Of a stretch of 64,000 nucleotides of DNA, positions 35,842-44,142 are shown one piece after another. This DNA comes from Streptomyces echinoruber. Its GTDB lineage: Bacteria; Actinomycetota; Actinomycetes; Streptomycetales; Streptomycetaceae. The stretch spans positions 1 to 64,000 of the forward strand of contig NZ_BMWH01000031.1 in assembly GCF_014651135.1 (NCBI RefSeq), written 5' to 3'. A program made the translations under genes and the position numbers. Every line of letters begins with the position of its first letter. Position 1 is the stretch's first letter. The notes below the pieces were generated by a model. That model saw nothing but the letters and a program-made list of their open reading frames with translations, was not told where the DNA came from and did no database searches.

Positions 35842-38064
35842 GTGCCCCGCTTCAGCATCGTCGTGCCCTGTTTCCGGGTGCAGGGCTTCCTGCGCGAGTG
35901 CCTCGACTCGGTGCTCGGACAGTCGTTCACGGACTTCGAGGTGATCGCCGTCGACGACCGCTCCCCCGACGGCAGCGGCGCGATCCTCGACGAGTACGCC
36001 GCCCGCGACCCGCGCGTCACCGCCCTGCACCTGCCGGAGAACGTCGGCCTGGGCCGCGCCCGCAACGCGGGCCTGCCGCACGCCGGCGGCGACTACCTGC
36101 TCTTCCTCGACAGCGACGACACCCTCACCCCGGGCACGCTGCAGGCGATCGCCGACCGCCTGGCGGAGACCGCCGACCCGGACGTGCTGGTCTTCGACTA
36201 TGCCCGCACCTACTGGTGGGGCGGGATGCGCCGCAACGCCCTCGCCCACGTCCTGGCGGACTGCGCCGACGGCACGTTCACGGCCGCCGAGCGCCCGGAG
36301 ATCCTCGACCTGCTGATGGTGGTGTGGAACAAGGCCTACCGGCGCGACTTCGTCGACCGGCACGGCTTCACCTTCCCGCCCGGCTACTACGAGGACACCC
36401 CGTGGACGTTCCCCGTGATGCTGAGCGCCGGGCGGATCGCCACGCTGGACCGGATCTGCCTGAACTACCGGCAGCGCCGGCAGGGCAACATCCTGTCCAC
36501 CACCAGCCGCAAGCACTTCGACGTCCACGACCAGTACGAGCGGGTCTTCGCCTACCTCGACGACCATCCCGAGCTGGCGGACTGGCGGCCCTACCTGCAC
36601 CGCAAGATGGGCGAGCACTGCCTGGACGTCCTCGCCAAACCGGACCGGCTGCCGCCCGGGGACAAGCGGGAGTTCTTCCTGCGGACGGCCGAGCTGTTCC
36701 GCGCCCACTGGCCGGCGGGCGGCACCCGCGTCACCGGCGAGACGCGGCTGCTGACCTGGCCGTACACCGTCTACCGGGCCGCGCGGCAGGCGGAGTCGGT
36801 GCGGCGGGCGGCACAGCGGCGGGCGCTGCGGGTGCGCGGGGCGGCGGCCGGGCGGGCCAAGGACGCCTGGTTCGCGCTGCACGCCCGCCGCCCGCTGGAT
36901 CCGCACCTGGTGCTGTACTCGGCGTTCTCGCACCGGGGCGTGCTGGGCGACCCGGGCGCGATCTACCGCAAGGCCCGGGAGATCGCGCCGCACCTGCGCG
37001 GCGTGTGGGTCGTCGCCGACGAGGAGGTGGCGGCGCGGCTGCCCGAGGACGTGGAGTACGTGCTGCTGGACTCCCCGGGCCACCGCCGGCTCGCCGCGCG
37101 GGCCGGGTTCTTCGTCAACAACGTCAACTGGCCCGGCCGCCCGGCCAAGCGGCCCGGCAGCGTGCACATCCACACCCACCTGGGCACACCGCTGAAGTAC
37201 ATGGCGGCCGACCTGCGGGACAAGCCCGGCGCCCGCTTCCAGGTGGACGTGCCGCAGATGCTGCGCCGCGCCGACCGCTGGGACTACAGCCTGGTCGCCA
37301 ACCGGTACTCGGAGCGGGTGTGGGAGCGGGCCTACCCCTGTCACTTCACCTCCGTGCGCTCCGGCAGCCCCCGCAACGACGTCCTCGTCGGCGCCGCGCC
37401 CGGCGCGGGGGCCGCCTTCCGGGAGCGGCACGGCATCCCGCGGGAGCACACGGTGGTGCTGTACGCGCCGACGCGCCGCGACCACCGGCGCGGCGGGCTG
37501 GTCGAGCGGATCGACCCGGCCCGCCTCGCCGCCGACCTGGGCGAGGGCCACACCCTCGTGGTGCGCCTGCACCCGTCCCTGGCCGCCGGCCCGGCGCGCG
37601 GCCTGGGCCTGACCGAGCTGGCCCGGCGCGGGGTGGTCGTCGACGCGACGGACGAGCCGCACGTGGAGGAGGTGATGCTCGCCTCCGACATGCTGCTCAC
37701 CGACTACTCGGCCCTCATGTTCGACTACGCCAACCTGGACCGGCCGATCGTCGTGCACGCCGACGACTGGGAGGTCTACACGGCGAGCCGGGGCGCCTAC
37801 TTCGACATCACGGCCGAACCGCCGGGTCATGTGACGCGCTCCTACGACGAGTTGGTGCGGCTGTTCGCCTCCGGGCGGTGGCGGGACGCGGAGGCGGAGC
37901 GGCTGCGCGGCGCGTTCCGAGACCGGTTCTGCGAGTTCGACGACGGCCGGGCCGCCGAGCGGGTGGTGCGGACGCTGCTGCTGGGCGAGCGGATGCCGGA
38001 GCCGGCCGCCGTGCCGGCGCAGGCCCCGGCGCCCGCCGGCCACAACCTCCTCACCTTCTCGTGA
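35842..38064 (+). CDS. GT2 + TagF-like fusion (paralogue 3)
   Basis: The 740-residue protein starts at a GTG after AAGGAG. The GT2 half is complete by motif (VPCFRVQ, AVDDRSPD, FLDSDDT, YYEDTPWTFP). The TagF-like half reads HTHLGTPLKYM at the first motif, lacking the His that directly precedes GTP, but keeps VVRLHPS and TDYSALMFDYANLDRPIVVHADD. It ends in a GTGA overlap with an in-frame GTG of the next gene. With paralogues 1 and 2 it likely forms one wall-polymer synthesis operon. Confidence 0.88.
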   Translation: MPRFSIVVPCFRVQGFLRECLDSVLGQSFTDFEVIAVDDRSPDGSGAILDEYAARDPRVTALHLPENVGLGRARNAGLPHAGGDYLLFLDSDDTLTPGTLQAIADRLAETADPDVLVFDYARTYWWGGMRRNALAHVLADCADGTFTAAERPEILDLLMVVWNKAYRRDFVDRHGFTFPPGYYEDTPWTFPVMLSAGRIATLDRICLNYRQRRQGNILSTTSRKHFDVHDQYERVFAYLDDHPELADWRPYLHRKMGEHCLDVLAKPDRLPPGDKREFFLRTAELFRAHWPAGGTRVTGETRLLTWPYTVYRAARQAESVRRAAQRRALRVRGAAAGRAKDAWFALHARRPLDPHLVLYSAFSHRGVLGDPGAIYRKAREIAPHLRGVWVVADEEVAARLPEDVEYVLLDSPGHRRLAARAGFFVNNVNWPGRPAKRPGSVHIHTHLGTPLKYMAADLRDKPGARFQVDVPQMLRRADRWDYSLVANRYSERVWERAYPCHFTSVRSGSPRNDVLVGAAPGAGAAFRERHGIPREHTVVLYAPTRRDHRRGGLVERIDPARLAADLGEGHTLVVRLHPSLAAGPARGLGLTELARRGVVVDATDEPHVEEVMLASDMLLTDYSALMFDYANLDRPIVVHADDWEVYTASRGAYFDITAEPPGHVTRSYDELVRLFASGRWRDAEAERLRGAFRDRFCEFDDGRAAERVVRTLLLGERMPEPAAVPAQAPAPAGHNLLTFS

Positions 38065-38072
38065 GGGGTCTC

Positions 38073-38190
38073 ATGAAGATTCCCGTGGGGGTTCGCGTGA
38101 AAGTTCCTGTGGGGGTTCTCGGGAAGATTCCCGTGGGGGGTGTCGTGAGGGTTGTCGTGAAGGCTCCCCTGAGGGTTCTCGCGAGGGCGG
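38073..38190 (+). repeat. Degenerate 15/30-bp repeat at the start of the membrane protein gene
   Basis: Units like AAGATTCCCGTGGGGGTTC, AAAGTTCCTGTGGGGGTTC and AAGATTCCCGTGGGGGGTG recur every 30 bp, with shorter GTGAGGGTT/GTGAAGGCT units after them. They encode the Val/Pro/Lys-rich N-terminus. Confidence 0.75.
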
Positions 38191-39491
38191 TGCCGCGCGG
38201 GACGCCGGCGGCGCGGCCGCGCGCCTGGGTCCTGGTCCTGGCCGCCGTGTTCGCGGTGCTGCAACTCGCCAACGTCAGCGGCCGGGCCACCCCCGACACC
38301 AAGAACTACCTGTCGTACGCCGTCAGCCTGCGCGGCGCCGACAAGCGGGAGGCGGCCGCGGTCGCCGTCGACTACGCCTGCGCGAGCCGGGCCTCCATGG
38401 CGCGCCGCAACCACAGCGTGGACGTGGTGCGCTTCCGCGGGCCGAGCCCGGCGGACCGGGTGTACCGGGAGTGCCGGGCCGAGCAGTGGCGGCAGGTGTC
38501 GGCGCGGCTGCGGGCCGGGCAGACCGGCGGGCACACGGCGCCGTTCCTGTCCGAGCGGTTCATGCGGATCTTCGAGGTGCGGCCCGGCTACCCGATGTTC
38601 CTGGTGCCGTTCCTGACGGTGTTCGGGGTGACGTGGGGCATGTGGGCGGCGAGCGTGACGGCCGCCGCCGCGGGCGGTGCCCTGGTCTTCCTGATCCTGC
38701 GCACGCTGCGGCTGCCGGTGCCCCTGGCCCTGACCGGGCAGGCGCTGTACTACGTGCTGCCGTGCGGCACCACCGCGATGCGCCCGATGACCGAGGGCCT
38801 GCTGCTCGCCCTCACCCTGACCGCCGTGTGGGGCTGCGCCCTGGCCCTGCACGGGCGGCCGCGGACCGGGGTCGCGCTGCTGGGCGGGGCGCTGGCGGCG
38901 CTGTTCGCGGTGAAGCACTCCCAGGCGCTGTTCCTCGGCGTGTGCCTGGCCGGCGCGGGCGCCGCCCTCGCCGTACGGCGCCGGTGGCGCGGCCGGCCGC
39001 CGCAGCGGGCGGTCCTCGCGGTGGCCGCGCTGGGCTGCTGCGCCGCCGCCGGCACGCTGCTGCTGGCGCGGCTGCTGCACTACCCGTCCGAGTACGACAG
39101 CCTGCAGGACCTGCTCACCGACCACTACGCCCTGCCCGACCGCCCCCACCCGTGGCCGGACCTGCTGCGGCTGGAGGTCCGCTTCTGGGTGGAGTGGCTG
39201 CGCCGCGGGCTGACCGAGCCGCTGTTCCTGGCGCTGCTCGCGGCCGGGGCGTGGGGGGCGCTGCGGCGCCGGGCGTTCGGCGTGTTCCTGCTCGGCGCTG
39301 CGGCGACCGGTGTCCTCACCCAGGCGGCGCATCCCGACATCACCGTGTGGGGCGGCCGGCTGATCGTACTGGCGTGGCTGCTGCCGGTGGTGGGGGTGCC
39401 GCTGCTGCTGGACGCGGTGCTGCGGGGGCGGGCCGGCGGCGCGCGGATCCCGGGGCCGGCGCAGGCGGAGCAGCGCCTGCTCACCGGCTGA
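38073..39491 (+). CDS. Polytopic membrane glycosyltransferase-like protein
   Basis: The 472-residue protein has about nine hydrophobic helices and a large first outer loop with charged and Cys residues (YACASRASMARRNHS). The layout resembles GT39/GT-C polyprenyl-sugar transferases, but no DE/DD signature is clear; ATPDTKNYLSYA after helix 1 could be the acidic site. The ATG at 38073 has GAGGGG upstream. An in-frame GTG at 38061 overlaps the previous stop and would add four residues. The first 40 residues come from a degenerate repeat (IPVGV, KVPVGV, KIPVG), so the true start could lie further in. It ends the wall-polymer operon. Confidence 0.7.
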   Translation: MKIPVGVRVKVPVGVLGKIPVGGVVRVVVKAPLRVLARAVPRGTPAARPRAWVLVLAAVFAVLQLANVSGRATPDTKNYLSYAVSLRGADKREAAAVAVDYACASRASMARRNHSVDVVRFRGPSPADRVYRECRAEQWRQVSARLRAGQTGGHTAPFLSERFMRIFEVRPGYPMFLVPFLTVFGVTWGMWAASVTAAAAGGALVFLILRTLRLPVPLALTGQALYYVLPCGTTAMRPMTEGLLLALTLTAVWGCALALHGRPRTGVALLGGALAALFAVKHSQALFLGVCLAGAGAALAVRRRWRGRPPQRAVLAVAALGCCAAAGTLLLARLLHYPSEYDSLQDLLTDHYALPDRPHPWPDLLRLEVRFWVEWLRRGLTEPLFLALLAAGAWGALRRRAFGVFLLGAAATGVLTQAAHPDITVWGGRLIVLAWLLPVVGVPLLLDAVLRGRAGGARIPGPAQAEQRLLTG

Positions 39492-39627
39492 CGGCCTCAC
39501 CCCAGCAAAGCGGGCGGGGCGTTGCGGGACGAGGCGGGGCGGGGGCCGGTGCGCGGCGACCGCCGCTCGACGGCTCGGCGCTCGGCCGCTCGGCCCCCGC
39601 TCGCCCGGTCGCCCGCTCGCCCGGTCG

Positions 39628-39695
39628 TCGGTCACTCGATGACGTCGGTCACTCGATGTCGCCGGTCACTCGATGACGTCGGTCACTCGATGACG
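39628..39695. repeat. 17-bp tandem repeat, four units, overlapping the ohr stop codon
   Basis: TCGGTCACTCGATGACG and close variants start at 39628, 39645, 39662 and 39679. The last unit contains the ohr stop codon and its last codons (V-I-E); the other three lie downstream of the gene. Confidence 0.9.
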
Positions 39696-40096
39696 AGGTC
39701 GACCGGGATGTTGCCGCGGGTGGCGTTGGAGTAGGGGCAGACCTGGTGGGCCTGCTCGACCAGTTTGCGGCCGGTCGCCGCGTCCACCGTGTCGGGCAGC
39801 TCGACGCGCAGGGTGACGGCGAGGCCGAAGCCCTCGCCCTGCTTGCCGATGCCGACCTCGGCGGTCACCGAGGCCTCGCTGACGTCGACCTTCGCCCGCC
39901 GGCCGACGAGGCCGAGGGCGCTGCTGAAGCAGGCCGCGTACCCGGCGGCGAACAGCTGCTCGGGGTTGGTGCCCTGCCCGTTGCCGCCCAGCTCCACCGG
40001 CGTGCCGAGGGCGAGGTCCAGCCGGCCGTCGGAGCTGACGGCGCGGCCGTCGCGGCCGTGGGTGGCGGTGGCGACAGCGGTGTAGAGCGCGTCCAT
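39683..40096 (-). CDS. ohr: Organic hydroperoxide resistance protein Ohr (OsmC family)
   Basis: The 137-residue protein fits Ohr: YTAVATATHGRDGRAVSSDG, TNPEQLFAAGYAACFSSAL with the peroxidatic Cys (about residue 56), and the resolving Cys in HQVCPYSNATRGN (about 120). It reduces organic hydroperoxides with a Cys pair, normally recharged by lipoylated proteins. GGGAGGGAT lies just before the ATG at 40096. It is divergent from an OhrR-type repressor. Confidence 0.95.
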   Translation of the reverse strand: MDALYTAVATATHGRDGRAVSSDGRLDLALGTPVELGGNGQGTNPEQLFAAGYAACFSSALGLVGRRAKVDVSEASVTAEVGIGKQGEGFGLAVTLRVELPDTVDAATGRKLVEQAHQVCPYSNATRGNIPVDLVIE

Positions 40097-40146
40097 GGAG
40101 ATCCCTCCCTGTGGGGAACGTCGTACTGACACCCACAAGTAGAGCA

Positions 40147-40161
40147 CGCAATTCAATTGCG
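40147..40161. promoter_or_regulatory. OhrR-type operator palindrome between ohr and ohrR
   Basis: CGCAATT-C-AATTGCG is a perfect 15-bp inverted repeat in the 99-bp divergent spacer. It is AT-rich in an otherwise GC-rich region, as OhrR boxes usually are. Confidence 0.75.
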
Positions 40162-40195
40162 CACAATCTAATAGCGCGAGAGCTACCATGGGGGC

Positions 40196-40669
40196 ATGAG
40201 AGACGAGGAGTGGCTCCGCCTCGACCGCCAGATCTGCTTCTCCCTGCACGCCGCGTCGCGGGCCTTCAACGGCGTCTACCGCGTCCTGCTCAGGGACCTG
40301 GGCCTCACCTACCCGCAGTACCTGGCCATGCTCGTGCTGTGGGAGCACGGCGAGATGTCCGTCAAGCAGCTCGGCGAGCGGCTGCGCCTCGACTCCGGCA
40401 CGCTCTCCCCGCTGCTCAAGCGCCTGGAGGCAGCCGGCCTGGTCCGCCGGGAGCGCAGCGCGCACGACGAGCGCTCGGTACGGGTGCGGCTCACCGACGA
40501 CGGCGCCGCGCTGCGCGAGCGGGCCCTGGAGGTGCCGGCCCGCATCGCGGCCGCGACCGGCTACGGCGTCGAGGAGATCCGCGAACTCAAGGAGCGCCTG
40601 GACCGCCTCACCACGGCACTGGACGCGGCGGCGTCGGACACGGCGGGACTGCCCACGGCGGGTCGTTGA
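40196..40669 (+). CDS. ohrR: MarR-family peroxide sensor OhrR
   Basis: The 157-residue protein has the OhrR sensor segment LDRQICFSLHAASRAFNGVYR with the reactive Cys at about residue 14. LTYPQYLAMLVLWEH and the winged helix (SVKQLGERLRLDSGTLSPLLKRLE, RSAHDERSVRVRLT) follow. It represses ohr and itself until the Cys is oxidised. The paired palindrome and the divergent ohr gene support the call. Confidence 0.93.
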   Translation: MRDEEWLRLDRQICFSLHAASRAFNGVYRVLLRDLGLTYPQYLAMLVLWEHGEMSVKQLGERLRLDSGTLSPLLKRLEAAGLVRRERSAHDERSVRVRLTDDGAALRERALEVPARIAAATGYGVEEIRELKERLDRLTTALDAAASDTAGLPTAGR

Positions 40670-40848
40670 CGAGTCACTGACGAGTCGCTGACGGGCCACT
40701 GACGAGCCACCGGCAGCGGGTGCGGCGGAGAACACGGCAGCGGGCCCACCCTCCCGCCGGGTGATTTTGTACGACTACTGAGCTATTCATGTCGACTACC
40801 CGCGTATGAACGGGAAAGCGGCATATTCCCGGCTTACGATCCGCGCTG

Positions 40849-42189
40849 ATGAATGCCTTCACGAGCCTCGCCCGCCTGCCGAGCCGTCCCAGCGTGCCGA
40901 GCCGTGCCGGCCTGCCGAGACCGGCGAGCACGGCGACGCGCCGCCGCCTCCTCGCCCTCGCCGCCGGCTGGCTCGCCACCCGCGCCGTGATGCTGTGGCT
41001 GCTCGCCCACAACACCCTGCCCCTGCTGGGCGGCGGCGGGGTGGCGCGGGAGGTGTGGCGGCTGTACCACCGCTGGTACGTCGTGCTGGCGCACGGCGCG
41101 TTCCCGGCGCACGACCCGCTGTGGCAGTACCCGCCGGGCGCCGGGCTCGTGCTGCTGGCGCCGCGGCTGCTGCCGGAGCTGACGTACTTCCAGGCGTTCG
41201 TCGCCCTCACCCTGGCCGCCGACGCGGTGACCGCGCTCGCGCTGGCCCGCGCGGGCGCACGCCCGGGCCGCAGCCTGCACGGCGCCGCGTACTGGACGGG
41301 CGGCCTGCCGCTGCTGCTGCACGTGCCGCTGGCCCGCTACGACGTGCAGGCCACCGCCCTCGGCGTGCTCTGCCTGCTGGCGCTGACACGCTCCCCGCGC
41401 GCGTGCGGCACGTTCGCGGCGCTCGGCGCGCTGGTGAAGGTGTGGCCGGCGCTGCTCCTGCTCGGCACGCCCAGGGGACGGACCACGCGCTCGGCGTGGG
41501 GATGGGCCGCCGTCGTCACGGTCGGCGTGCTCGCCGTCCTGGCCGCCCTGTTCCGCAACCCGCTGGCCTTCCTGCGCCAGCAGGGCGGGCGCGGCGTGCA
41601 GATCGAGTCGTTCGGCGGCACGGCCCTGTCCCTGGCGCGGCACGCGGGCTGGCCCGGAGTGGTCCGCTACCGGTACGGCGCGCTGGAGTTCACCGGTCCC
41701 TACGTCCAGGCCGTCGCCGGCCTCTCCCTGGCGCTGACGGCGGCCGCGTTCGGACTGCTGGTGCTGTGGCGGGTGCGGGCCCGGCGCTGGAGTGCGGCGA
41801 CGCCCTGCGACGCGGCGCTCGCGGCGGTGCTGCTGTTCACCGTCACCAGCCGGGTCATCAGCCCGCAGTACATGGTGTGGCTGCTGGGCCTGGCGGCGGT
41901 CTGCCTGACCTCCCGGCACACCACGCAGCGCCCGGTGGCCGCGCTGGTCGCGGCGGCGAGCGCGGTCAGCGTGGTGGCGTACCCGACCCTGTACCACGAG
42001 GTCGTCACCTCCACCTGGATCGGCTGCGCGCTGATGCTGCTGCGCAACGGCCTGCTGGCCGCGGCGGCCGTGCTGTCCTTCCGGCGGCTGTGGCGCTCCA
42101 CCCGGCCGGTGCCGGCGTACGACCCGGCCCCGCCGGAGCCGGACCGGCCGCAGGCGGCGGGCACCGAGCGCGTCATGACGCGCCGGTGA
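40849..42189 (+). CDS. GT87/DUF2029 polyprenol-phosphate mannosyltransferase-like membrane protein
   Basis: The 446-residue protein has about ten hydrophobic helices. The family features seen are WLATRAVMLWLL (helix 1), PLWQYPPGAGLVLL, LARYDVQATALGVL, LVKVWPALLLL and SRVISPQYMVWLLGL. GT87 enzymes transfer mannose from polyprenyl-phosphate donors on the outer face in actinobacteria. It precedes galE by 159 bp of spacer made of about 24-bp GTGACCCACGCCCGCCCG-type repeats (42190-42300). The donor and acceptor are not visible. Confidence 0.85.
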   Translation: MNAFTSLARLPSRPSVPSRAGLPRPASTATRRRLLALAAGWLATRAVMLWLLAHNTLPLLGGGGVAREVWRLYHRWYVVLAHGAFPAHDPLWQYPPGAGLVLLAPRLLPELTYFQAFVALTLAADAVTALALARAGARPGRSLHGAAYWTGGLPLLLHVPLARYDVQATALGVLCLLALTRSPRACGTFAALGALVKVWPALLLLGTPRGRTTRSAWGWAAVVTVGVLAVLAALFRNPLAFLRQQGGRGVQIESFGGTALSLARHAGWPGVVRYRYGALEFTGPYVQAVAGLSLALTAAAFGLLVLWRVRARRWSAATPCDAALAAVLLFTVTSRVISPQYMVWLLGLAAVCLTSRHTTQRPVAALVAAASAVSVVAYPTLYHEVVTSTWIGCALMLLRNGLLAAAAVLSFRRLWRSTRPVPAYDPAPPEPDRPQAAGTERVMTRR

Positions 42190-42348
42190 CCCACGCCCGC
42201 CCGCGCCGGTGACCCACGCCTGCCCGCATCCGTGACCCCCGCCCGCCCGTGCCGGTGATCCCCGGCCGCCCGCATCGGTGGCCGGCGTCCGGCCGCCGCC
42301 TGCTTCACTGGTAGCCGACAGGCCACACCGACGAGGGGACGCCCGCAC

Positions 42349-43326
42349 ATGACCTGGCTGATCACCGGCGGCGCCGGCTACATCGGAGCGCACGTCGTCC
42401 GCGCGATGACGCAGGCGGGCGAGCGGACCGTGGTGTACGACGACCTGTCGACCGGCATCGCCGAGCGCCTCCCGGCCGACGTGCCCCTGGTGGTGGGCTC
42501 GATCCTGGACGCCGACCTGCTGGCGCGCACCCTCACCGGGCACGACGTCACCGGCGTCGTCCACCTGGCGGCCAAGAAGCAGGTCGGCGAGTCGGTGGAA
42601 CGCCCCCTGCTGTACTACCGGCACAACGTGGAGGGCCTGCGCACCCTGCTGCAGGCCGTGACGGACGCGGGCGTCGGGGCGTTCGTCTTCTCCTCCTCGG
42701 CGGCCGTGTACGGCACGCCGGACGTGGAGCTGGTGACGGAGGAGACGCCGTGCGCGCCGATCAACCCGTACGGCGAGACCAAGCTCGCCGGCGAGTGGCT
42801 GGTGCGCGCCACGGGCCGCGCGACCGGCCTGGCCACGGCCTGCCTGCGCTACTTCAACGTGGCGGGCGCGGCCGCCCCCGAACTCGCCGACATCGGCGTC
42901 TTCAACCTCGTCCCCATGGTCTTCGAACGCCTCACCCGCCGGCAGGCCCCGCAGATCTTCGGCGACGACTACCCCACCCCCGACGGCACCTGCATCCGCG
43001 ACTACATCCACGTCGTCGACCTCGCCGAGGCCCACGTGGCCGCCGCCCGCGCCCTCACCTCCCCCGGCCGGCACCTCACCCTGAACGTCGGCCGCGGCGA
43101 AGGCGTCTCCGTCCGCGAGATGATCGACCGCATCACCGCCGTCACCGGCCACGACCTCCCCCCGGCCGTCACCGCCCGCCGCCCCGGCGACCCGCCCCGC
43201 GTCGTCGCTTCCGCCGACCGCATCACCACCGAACTCGGCTGGAAGGCCCGCCACGACATCCACGACATGATCACCTCGGCGTGGGAGGGCTGGCTGCGCC
43301 TGCACCCGGAGGCGGCGCGGGGATAG
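42349..43326 (+). CDS. galE: UDP-glucose 4-epimerase
   Basis: The 325-residue extended SDR starts MTWLITGGAGYIGAHV, with the NAD-binding GGAGYIG, HLAAKKQVGESVE, active-site Ser in FSSSAAVYG (about residue 117) and YGETK (Tyr/Lys about 142-146). The C-terminal substrate part has YFNVAGA and RDYIHVVDLA. It interconverts UDP-glucose and UDP-galactose (or the N-acetyl forms), feeding sugars to the nearby wall-polymer enzymes. A second copy elsewhere in the galactose operon would be expected, so this one is probably dedicated to the envelope. Confidence 0.93.
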   Translation: MTWLITGGAGYIGAHVVRAMTQAGERTVVYDDLSTGIAERLPADVPLVVGSILDADLLARTLTGHDVTGVVHLAAKKQVGESVERPLLYYRHNVEGLRTLLQAVTDAGVGAFVFSSSAAVYGTPDVELVTEETPCAPINPYGETKLAGEWLVRATGRATGLATACLRYFNVAGAAAPELADIGVFNLVPMVFERLTRRQAPQIFGDDYPTPDGTCIRDYIHVVDLAEAHVAAARALTSPGRHLTLNVGRGEGVSVREMIDRITAVTGHDLPPAVTARRPGDPPRVVASADRITTELGWKARHDIHDMITSAWEGWLRLHPEAARG

Positions 43327-43395
43327 GAACCCGTCTTGCCCTGCCCGCCGGAGCGCCCGGCCGGCAGGACCGCGGAACTCCCGGACGCCTCGGCG

Positions 43396-44142
43396 TCACC
43401 GTCCGGTGTACCGAGCCGCCGTGTACGCGATCGGGCCGGAGAGCCCTGTCCCCGAGCCGTCGAGCATGTCCAGCACCTCGAAACCGGCGCACTCCGCGTA
43501 ACGCTCCAGCTCGCGGGGGAACAGGACGCGCCTGCGGATCTCGTCCCGGGCCTCGCCGCCCGAGGGAAGTACCCAGTGCCGGTGCATGGTGTTCGTCTGA
43601 TTCCTCAGGTCCCACTCATGACGGATCGTCACGATAGCCGGTCCCTCCGGGGTGTCCACCGTGGCAGTGGTCGGCCCGGTCCGGGTGATCGGGGCGACCG
43701 GTGAGCACAGCACCAGCAGTGCACCCGTCCGGGCGTGGGCCGCGAAGGTGGCGAAGACCTGACTGATTTCCTCGTTGTCGTGCACGTAGGCGAGGCTGTT
43801 GCCCATGCAGGTCACCACGTCCATGCGCTTGCCGAGTCGTACGGTGCGCATGTCGCCGGTGCGGATGTCCAGCCACGGCCGGACCTTGCGGGCGTAGCCG
43901 ACCATGCCGGGCTGGAGGTCCACGCCGACGCAGTCGAAGCGCTTGGCCAGGATCTCCAGGTCCCTGCCGGTACCGCATCCGAAGTCGACCAGGGTCCGGG
44001 CGTCCGGCCGGTGCGACTCGATCAGGGTCCGGCACATCCCGGCGCCCGTGCCGTCGGTCTGGACCATGTCGTACAGTTCCGGATCGCGGTACAGGAGGTT
44101 GGTGGCTTCCATGAGCTCGGCTTCCGTGTGGGGGCTGGTCAC
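43396..44142 (-). CDS. Class I SAM-dependent methyltransferase of a RiPP-like operon
   Basis: The GTG at 44142 overlaps the cyclase stop in a GTGA, so the two are coupled. The 248-residue protein has motif I VDFGCGTGRDLEIL, an acidic residue binding the ribose in CVGVDLQPGM, RTGDMRTVRLG and CMGNSLAYVHD. No extra domain is present. The target is unknown; by position it should methylate the product of the preceding peptide/cyclase genes, perhaps a carboxylate, Cys or His. It is unlike the longer lasso O-methyltransferases I know of, but this is a judgement by eye. Confidence 0.88.
   Translation of the reverse strand: MTSPHTEAELMEATNLLYRDPELYDMVQTDGTGAGMCRTLIESHRPDARTLVDFGCGTGRDLEILAKRFDCVGVDLQPGMVGYARKVRPWLDIRTGDMRTVRLGKRMDVVTCMGNSLAYVHDNEEISQVFATFAAHARTGALLVLCSPVAPITRTGPTTATVDTPEGPAIVTIRHEWDLRNQTNTMHRHWVLPSGGEARDEIRRRVLFPRELERYAECAGFEVLDMLDGSGTGLSGPIAYTAARYTGR

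Noticed and set aside
33094..38043. A 1649-codon minus-strand open frame antisense to the GT2-TagF genes
   Set aside because: It is composed of Gly/Val/Arg/His-rich text with no domain, mirrors codon bias of the real plus-strand genes, and has no ribosome site.
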